Assembly: GCA_964653285.1 (NCBI GenBank)
Contig: CAZZEX010000080.1
Coordinates: forward strand, 1 to 22,927
Direction of reading: 5' to 3'
Source of the DNA: CAZZEX01 sp964653285
GTDB taxonomy: Bacteria; Chloroflexota; Anaerolineae; B4-G1
DNA length: 22,927 nt
Part shown: piece after piece, positions 19,557-22,927 of the stretch
Layout: each line of letters starts with the position of its first letter
Position numbering within the stretch: position 1 is the stretch's first letter
Position numbers and translations under genes: made by a program
The notes under the pieces: model-generated
Databases searched by the model: none
Told to the model about the DNA's origin: nothing
The model's input: the letters and a program-made list of their open reading frames with translations, nothing else

Positions 19557-20819
19557 ATGCGTAAACTGGTGCTGCTATTGACCGCTCTGTTACTAGGACT
19601 GGTTGCCGGATGTGGCGGGGAATCGGCGAGTCTGACGCCATCGCCGTTGCCGTCGCCGTCGCCTACGTCTGTTCCAGAGACGGCTACTGCCGCGCCGCCT
19701 GTGAGCGCGACACCTTCCGGCCCGGCTGCCTGCGCGACGCAGCCACTCGACTTTCCGGTCGAATCCCGCATTCCGCCAGTGACGGAAGAGGATCACGTTC
19801 ACGGGCCCGCCGACGCCCCCATCACCTTTATCGAGTACGCTGATTTTCAGTGTCCAGGCTGCGCAGCGTTGGCATCGCTGCGGGTGTATCTGGAGAGTGT
19901 ACATGGTGATGATATTCGATTCCTTTATCGCCACCTGCCACTGATCAGCATCCACGATAAGGCGGTCATCACTGCCGAGGCCGTCGAGGCCGCCAGTGCT
20001 CAGGGAAAGTTCTGGGAGATGCACGATCTGCTGTACGAACGCCAAGGGGAATGGCACAGTCTAACCGAAGACGAGATGGCAACGCAATTGGTCGAGTACG
20101 CTGCGGAACTGGGGCTCGACACCGACCGCTTCGCCCAGGATCTGAATGACCACGTCTATCGGGAAAAGATTATGGCCGATTACGAGGAGTATAGCCAGTA
20201 CGGCCCATTAGCCACTCCGACCTATGTGGTCAACAGTGTCTTTTACCCACAACTGGGTCTCCACCCTGTCGTCATTGACGCCTTCATTAGCCTGGTGCTG
20301 CACCCACTTGATCAGTATACTGAGGTTCCGTCCCAGGTGATTGACCCTGGCAAGAAGTACGTCGCCACCATCCGCACGGGCAAGGGGGACATCGTCGTCG
20401 AACTCTTTGCTGACCAGGTACCTACAAACGTCAATAGTTTCGTCTTCCTGGCGCGGGACGGCTGGTACGACGGACAAGCCTTTTTCCACGTCGAGCCGGG
20501 CTTTGTGGCTCAGAGCGGTGATCCCACCAACGTCGGTTTGGGCTTGCCCTATCCGGGCTACTACTGCGGCGACGAGGTCAGCTCTGACCTTACCTTCGAA
20601 CAGGCTGGTATGTTGGCCCTGTTCAGTCCTGCGCCGGGTCGCAACAGCAGCCAGTTCTTCATCACCTACGCACCTCAGCCGGACTTCAACGAGAGATACA
20701 CTATCATCGGCCGCATCATTGAGGGGATGGACGTCGTCGAGAGCCTCACGCCAACCCAACCGGGTCCTGGTCAGCCGTCGCCTGACGTCATCGAGGCGAT
20801 TCTGATCGAGGAGCGGTAA
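19557..20819 (+). CDS. Lipoprotein fusing a DsbA-like oxidoreductase and a cyclophilin
   Basis: 420 residues. The signal MRKLVLLLTALLLGLVAGC ends in lipobox cysteine 19, followed by a Ser/Pro/Thr linker to about 60. Residues about 75-250 are a DsbA/thioredoxin_4 domain with CPGC (99-102) after YADFQ and a cis-proline in ATPTYVV (Pro221). Residues about 265-420 are a cyclophilin-type prolyl isomerase (GDIVVELF, VNSFVFLARDGWYDG, SSQFFITYAP, GRIIEGMDVV). The two domains would combine disulfide chemistry and proline isomerisation on the outer membrane face. In FFHVEPGF the catalytic Arg of FHRVIPGF is His311, so isomerase activity may be reduced. ATG 19557 behind AAAGGAGACCTCT. Confidence 0.92.
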   Translation: MRKLVLLLTALLLGLVAGCGGESASLTPSPLPSPSPTSVPETATAAPPVSATPSGPAACATQPLDFPVESRIPPVTEEDHVHGPADAPITFIEYADFQCPGCAALASLRVYLESVHGDDIRFLYRHLPLISIHDKAVITAEAVEAASAQGKFWEMHDLLYERQGEWHSLTEDEMATQLVEYAAELGLDTDRFAQDLNDHVYREKIMADYEEYSQYGPLATPTYVVNSVFYPQLGLHPVVIDAFISLVLHPLDQYTEVPSQVIDPGKKYVATIRTGKGDIVVELFADQVPTNVNSFVFLARDGWYDGQAFFHVEPGFVAQSGDPTNVGLGLPYPGYYCGDEVSSDLTFEQAGMLALFSPAPGRNSSQFFITYAPQPDFNERYTIIGRIIEGMDVVESLTPTQPGPGQPSPDVIEAILIEER

Positions 20820-20866
20820 TCTGTAGCATAGGGAAGAAGGGAGCAGGGAAGCAGGAAGGACGAAGG

Positions 20867-21097
20867 GTGCAACGCCGTGCGCTGTGGCTCATCGTCGGCA
20901 TCGCGGGTGGTGCCCTTGTCCCGCTGGGCTTCGGAGGCGGACTGCTGGTGCTGGTGTTGACCCTCGCTGGCGGAGGTACACTGACTGCAGCCGAGACTCT
21001 GCCTGCGGCGGCCATAATGGCGTTGGGCCCCGGATTGGGCGTTCCGCTGACCCTGCACGGGTGGGCTGGTTGGCAGGCGCGGCTCTTCCGCCGCTGA
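20867..21097 (+). CDS. Small membrane protein, probably frameshifted near its end
   Basis: 76 residues from GTG 20867, behind the purine-rich AGGAAGGACGAAGG, 47 bases after the DsbA-cyclophilin gene and likely co-transcribed. Two hydrophobic segments are clear (ALWLIVGIAGGALVPLGF plus GGGLLVLVLTLAGGG, and AAAIMALGPGLGVPLTLHGW). The frame stops at LFRR, but a different frame from about 21085 continues with the hydrophobic PPLIMLWLVGRALRGV. One lost base in the CCGCCGCTG stretch would join them, so a third membrane segment may have been lost, or the base call may be wrong. The family is not recognised. Confidence 0.55.
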   Translation: MQRRALWLIVGIAGGALVPLGFGGGLLVLVLTLAGGGTLTAAETLPAAAIMALGPGLGVPLTLHGWAGWQARLFRR

Positions 21098-21170
21098 TCA
21101 TGCTCTGGCTGGTGGGACGGGCGCTGCGTGGGGTGGGGGGCTCCGGCCTCGTGCGCGTCCGACTGATGTC

Positions 21171-21827
21171 TTACTCGGGGGGGGGCTCTGGAGCGGCTGG
21201 ATGTTGGGCCCGTTTGATATGCCGATAGACGTAGTAAGAGAAGCCAGTCAGCAACATAATGGCGATAGGGATATCGAAGGGGCGCATATAAGTGCGAATG
21301 AGTTCCCATTGGGAGCCAAACCAGTGGCCGGTTCCCGCCAGCGCCCCGCACCAGATGAAGGACCCCACGAGGGTGAGCAGAGTGAAGCGCATCAGAGGGA
21401 CTTTCACGACCCCGGCAGGAAAGGAAATGAACGTGCGCACGATGGGCAGCAGGCGCGAGATGAAGGCAGCCCAATCGCCCCAACGAGTAAACCATCGGTC
21501 AGCCTGTTCCAAATCGTGCTCAGTGATGAGTATGTAACGTCCATACCTTTCTAACAGAGGCCGGCCGCCATAGTAGCCCAGCGCGTAAGAACCGACTGAC
21601 CCCAGTGTGCAACCCAGTGCGCCGTACAGACCTCCCAGCAGGACGGCGTGCCAGATGTTGAGGCCGCTCTCTTGCACCAGCATCCAACCGGCCAGTGGCA
21701 TCGTCACCTCGCTGGGGATGGGGATATTGGCGCTCTCCAGTGCCATGATGATAACCACGCCGGGCCAGCGAATAGTGTGCAGAACCGTTTCCAGGAACAT
21801 AACGACAGCCTGTTCAATGGCTTCCAC
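21171..21827 (-). CDS. DedA family membrane protein
   Basis: 218 residues from GTG 21827, which has AAGGGGG ten bases upstream; GTG 21848 is in frame but would put that site inside the gene. DedA/SNARE-associated proteins are undecaprenyl-phosphate or phospholipid flippases/transporters of the cytoplasmic membrane. Seen: ESANIPIPSEVTMPLAGW near the N-terminus, GGLYGALGCTLGSVGSYALG, and the conserved FISRLLPIVRTFISFPAGV, with at least four hydrophobic stretches. The C-terminus ends in a proline-rich PAAPEPPPE. The substrate is not readable. It has its own consensus-like promoter at 21878-21906, back to back with that of the roadblock gene. Confidence 0.9.
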   Translation of the reverse strand: MEAIEQAVVMFLETVLHTIRWPGVVIIMALESANIPIPSEVTMPLAGWMLVQESGLNIWHAVLLGGLYGALGCTLGSVGSYALGYYGGRPLLERYGRYILITEHDLEQADRWFTRWGDWAAFISRLLPIVRTFISFPAGVVKVPLMRFTLLTLVGSFIWCGALAGTGHWFGSQWELIRTYMRPFDIPIAIMLLTGFSYYVYRHIKRAQHPAAPEPPPE

Positions 21828-21877
21828 TTGCTTGCAGCCCCCTTTCACAACGATTTCACAACGAAATGTAAGTTGTG

Positions 21878-21906
21878 ATTATACCATCAGCGGAAAGAGG
21901 TGACAA
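21878..21906 (-). promoter_or_regulatory. Promoter of the dedA-like gene
   Basis: Minus strand TTGTCA (21901-21906), exactly 17 bases, perfect TATAAT (21878-21883). The leader contains the tandem TTTCACAACGA copies near 21843-21864 and an inverted GTTGTGA copy at 21872-21878. Confidence 0.75.
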
Positions 21907-21910
21907 GCGC

Positions 21911-21939
21911 TTGACAATTTGCATTATGTGTGGTACTCT
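21911..21939 (+). promoter_or_regulatory. Promoter of the roadblock-V4R pair
   Basis: Perfect TTGACA (21911-21916), 17 bases, TACTCT (21934-21939) with an upstream TGG. The -35 faces that of the dedA promoter, and the bases between form the palindrome CAAGCGCTTG (21904-21913). Confidence 0.7.
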
Positions 21940-21996
21940 CACATCCGTGTAGTTTTAAGCGCGTCAGCGTCAAGGGTAGATGTCAAGGAGGCAGCG

Positions 21997-22377
21997 ATGG
22001 TACAAATATCCCGTACTGAGCGCCTGGTGAGGCGGTTACAGGAATTGCAGATGAACACGCCAGATGTCGAGGCTACGGCCGTTGTGAGTGTGGATGGGCT
22101 TACAATGGCCTCCTCTCTCCCGGGGGGCGTCGAAGAGGATCGTGTCTCCGCGATGTCCGCTGCGATGCTTTCCCTGGGGGAGCGCATCGCCAGCGAATTG
22201 GGACGTGGCGTGCTTGATGAAGTGTACGTGAAGGGAGAGAAGGGGTACGTCGTTCTCCGTGCCGTTGGCGAGGAGGCCGTCCTGACTGTGCTGGCCCGCC
22301 AGCAAACCAAACTGGGCTTGCTCTTTCTGGACATGCGCCGTGCGTCCGAAGATCTGGCTACCGTCCTGGAAGCCTAG
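21997..22377 (+). CDS. Roadblock/LC7 domain protein
   Basis: 126 residues from ATG 21997 behind AAGGAGGCAGCG. The sequence ERLVRRLQELQMNTPDVEAT, AVVSVDGLTMASSLPGG, AAMLSLGERIASELGRG and EVYVKGEKGYVVLRAVGEEA, then VLTVLARQQTKLGLLFLDMR, covers the whole roadblock/longin-like fold. Bacterial members such as MglB dimerise and act on small Ras-like GTPases or serve as scaffolds. No GTPase lies in the window; it may be just beyond the right edge. It is followed 29 bases later by the V4R-like gene with which it is surely co-transcribed, suggesting a shared signalling or polarity role. Confidence 0.9.
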   Translation: MVQISRTERLVRRLQELQMNTPDVEATAVVSVDGLTMASSLPGGVEEDRVSAMSAAMLSLGERIASELGRGVLDEVYVKGEKGYVVLRAVGEEAVLTVLARQQTKLGLLFLDMRRASEDLATVLEA

Positions 22378-22406
22378 TAGACGAAACACCAGAAGGAGGA
22401 CGTAAA

Positions 22407-22927
22407 GTGCCGCGGATTGAACCAAGTGGTTATTACTATCCCAACATAGTCGCCCGCGTTTACATCGAAGCGATGGAAGAGGTCATGGGCAAGAACGGGT
22501 TGAACGCCATTCTGAACCTGGCTGGCCTGTCGCACCTGATTGATAATTATCCACCCACTAACCTGAACAAGGAGTTCGATTTTGCGGACTACTCGGCTCT
22601 GAATGGGGCATTGGAGGAGATGTATGGGCCGCGCGGGGGGCGTGGGCTGCAGTTGCGCGCTGGTCGGGCCTCTTTCGCCAGGGGGCTCCAGGGATTGGGA
22701 GCGCTTTCCGGCGTCGGCGACCTGGCTTTCAAGGTGCTGCCGCTGGGTGCTAAACTGAAGGCCGGGATCCCGGCGATGGCGAAACTCTTCACCCAGGTCA
22801 GTGACCAGAGAAGCACTGTCGAGAACCGGGGTGAGTATTACGCTTATATTATGAACCCATGCCCGGTCTGTTGGGGGCGTACTGCTGACCGACCGATCTG
22901 CTTTGCGGGAAAGGGGCTGTTAGAGGA
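22407..22927 (+). CDS. V4R-like (hydrocarbon-binding type) protein, 3' end missing
   Basis: Open to the window edge, 173 codons seen, without a stop. GTG 22407 follows AGAAGGAGGACGTAAA. It opens PRIEPSGYYYPNIVARVYIE and continues MEEVMGKNGLNAILNLAGL, a pattern I associate with V4R-domain proteins of Chloroflexota. After about residue 145 it reads YAYIMNPCPVCWGRTADRPI and then CFAG, with cysteines that begin the V4R (4-vinyl reductase) domain, a small-molecule or lipid binding module. The remaining V4R cysteines would lie beyond the edge. Directly downstream of the roadblock gene. The family call is reasonable; the ligand is unknown. Confidence 0.7.
   Translation, partial: MPRIEPSGYYYPNIVARVYIEAMEEVMGKNGLNAILNLAGLSHLIDNYPPTNLNKEFDFADYSALNGALEEMYGPRGGRGLQLRAGRASFARGLQGLGALSGVGDLAFKVLPLGAKLKAGIPAMAKLFTQVSDQRSTVENRGEYYAYIMNPCPVCWGRTADRPICFAGKGLLE

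Noticed and set aside
19118..19771. Long upstream extension of the SRPBCC frame
   Set aside because: Homology and the GAGAAGGATCCA ribosome site put the start at 19117; the extension crosses a promoter and another gene.

Overview
The window looks like a chromosomal segment from a GC-rich member of the Chloroflexota, probably Anaerolineae-like. This is inferred from gene content and familiar protein variants: a Gmk-DUF951 pair, a Ycf45/R3H ATPase, a PlsY with a GSGRTGGTN motif, a PdxS/PdxT pathway for vitamin B6, a roadblock/V4R pair, and many short palindromic repeats between genes. No rRNA, tRNA, CRISPR array, phage or intact transposon was seen.

Layout. 1-340: 5' part of a YbdK-type carboxylate-amine ligase (minus). 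706-2199: a DegV fatty-acid-binding protein and a PlsY acyltransferase, convergent. 2628-3932: purA behind a near-consensus promoter. 4006-6789 (minus): a small membrane protein, then a translationally coupled group gmk - DUF951 - GT28 glycolipid glycosyltransferase. 6932-9680: FmdB zinc ribbon (plus), then tmk and a Ycf45/R3H ATPase (minus). 9681-11209 is a scar-like accessory island: a broken cysteine-rich gene, an attC-like imperfect palindrome, a Dph6-like ATP pyrophosphatase and an IS4-family transposase tail that ends exactly at the pdxT stop codon. 11210-15213 (minus): pdxT, pdxS, a MocR/PdxR-like GntR-aminotransferase regulator and a THEP1 NTPase. 15328-20819: a large polytopic protein with a degenerate spermidine-synthase-like domain, a lipoprotein form of protein-L-isoaspartate methyltransferase, an SRPBCC protein, and a lipoprotein fusing a DsbA-like oxidoreductase to a cyclophilin. 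20867-22927: a small membrane protein with a probable frameshift, a DedA protein, and a divergent roadblock/LC7 - V4R-like signalling pair that runs off the end.

How the parts fit. PdxS and PdxT make pyridoxal phosphate, and the PLP-binding MocR protein just upstream is a likely sensor of it; its own promoter is consensus-like and carries a 10-bp-arm dyad directly upstream of the -35. The lipoprotein isoaspartate methyltransferase and the DsbA-cyclophilin lipoprotein, two genes apart, suggest surface-anchored protein folding and repair. Nucleotide and lipid housekeeping genes fill the rest.

The most distinctive non-coding feature is the density of palindromic elements. Two (354-470 and 2296-2463) have terminal inverted repeats and matching target-site duplications of 9 and 8 bp, as expected for MITEs. 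Others are at 3940-4009, 4429-4718, 6837-6915 and 12946-13065. Heptanucleotide tandem repeats lie at 15233-15267 and, in frame inside a coding sequence, at 15895-15936. All functional calls rest on reading the sequence; no database search was possible.
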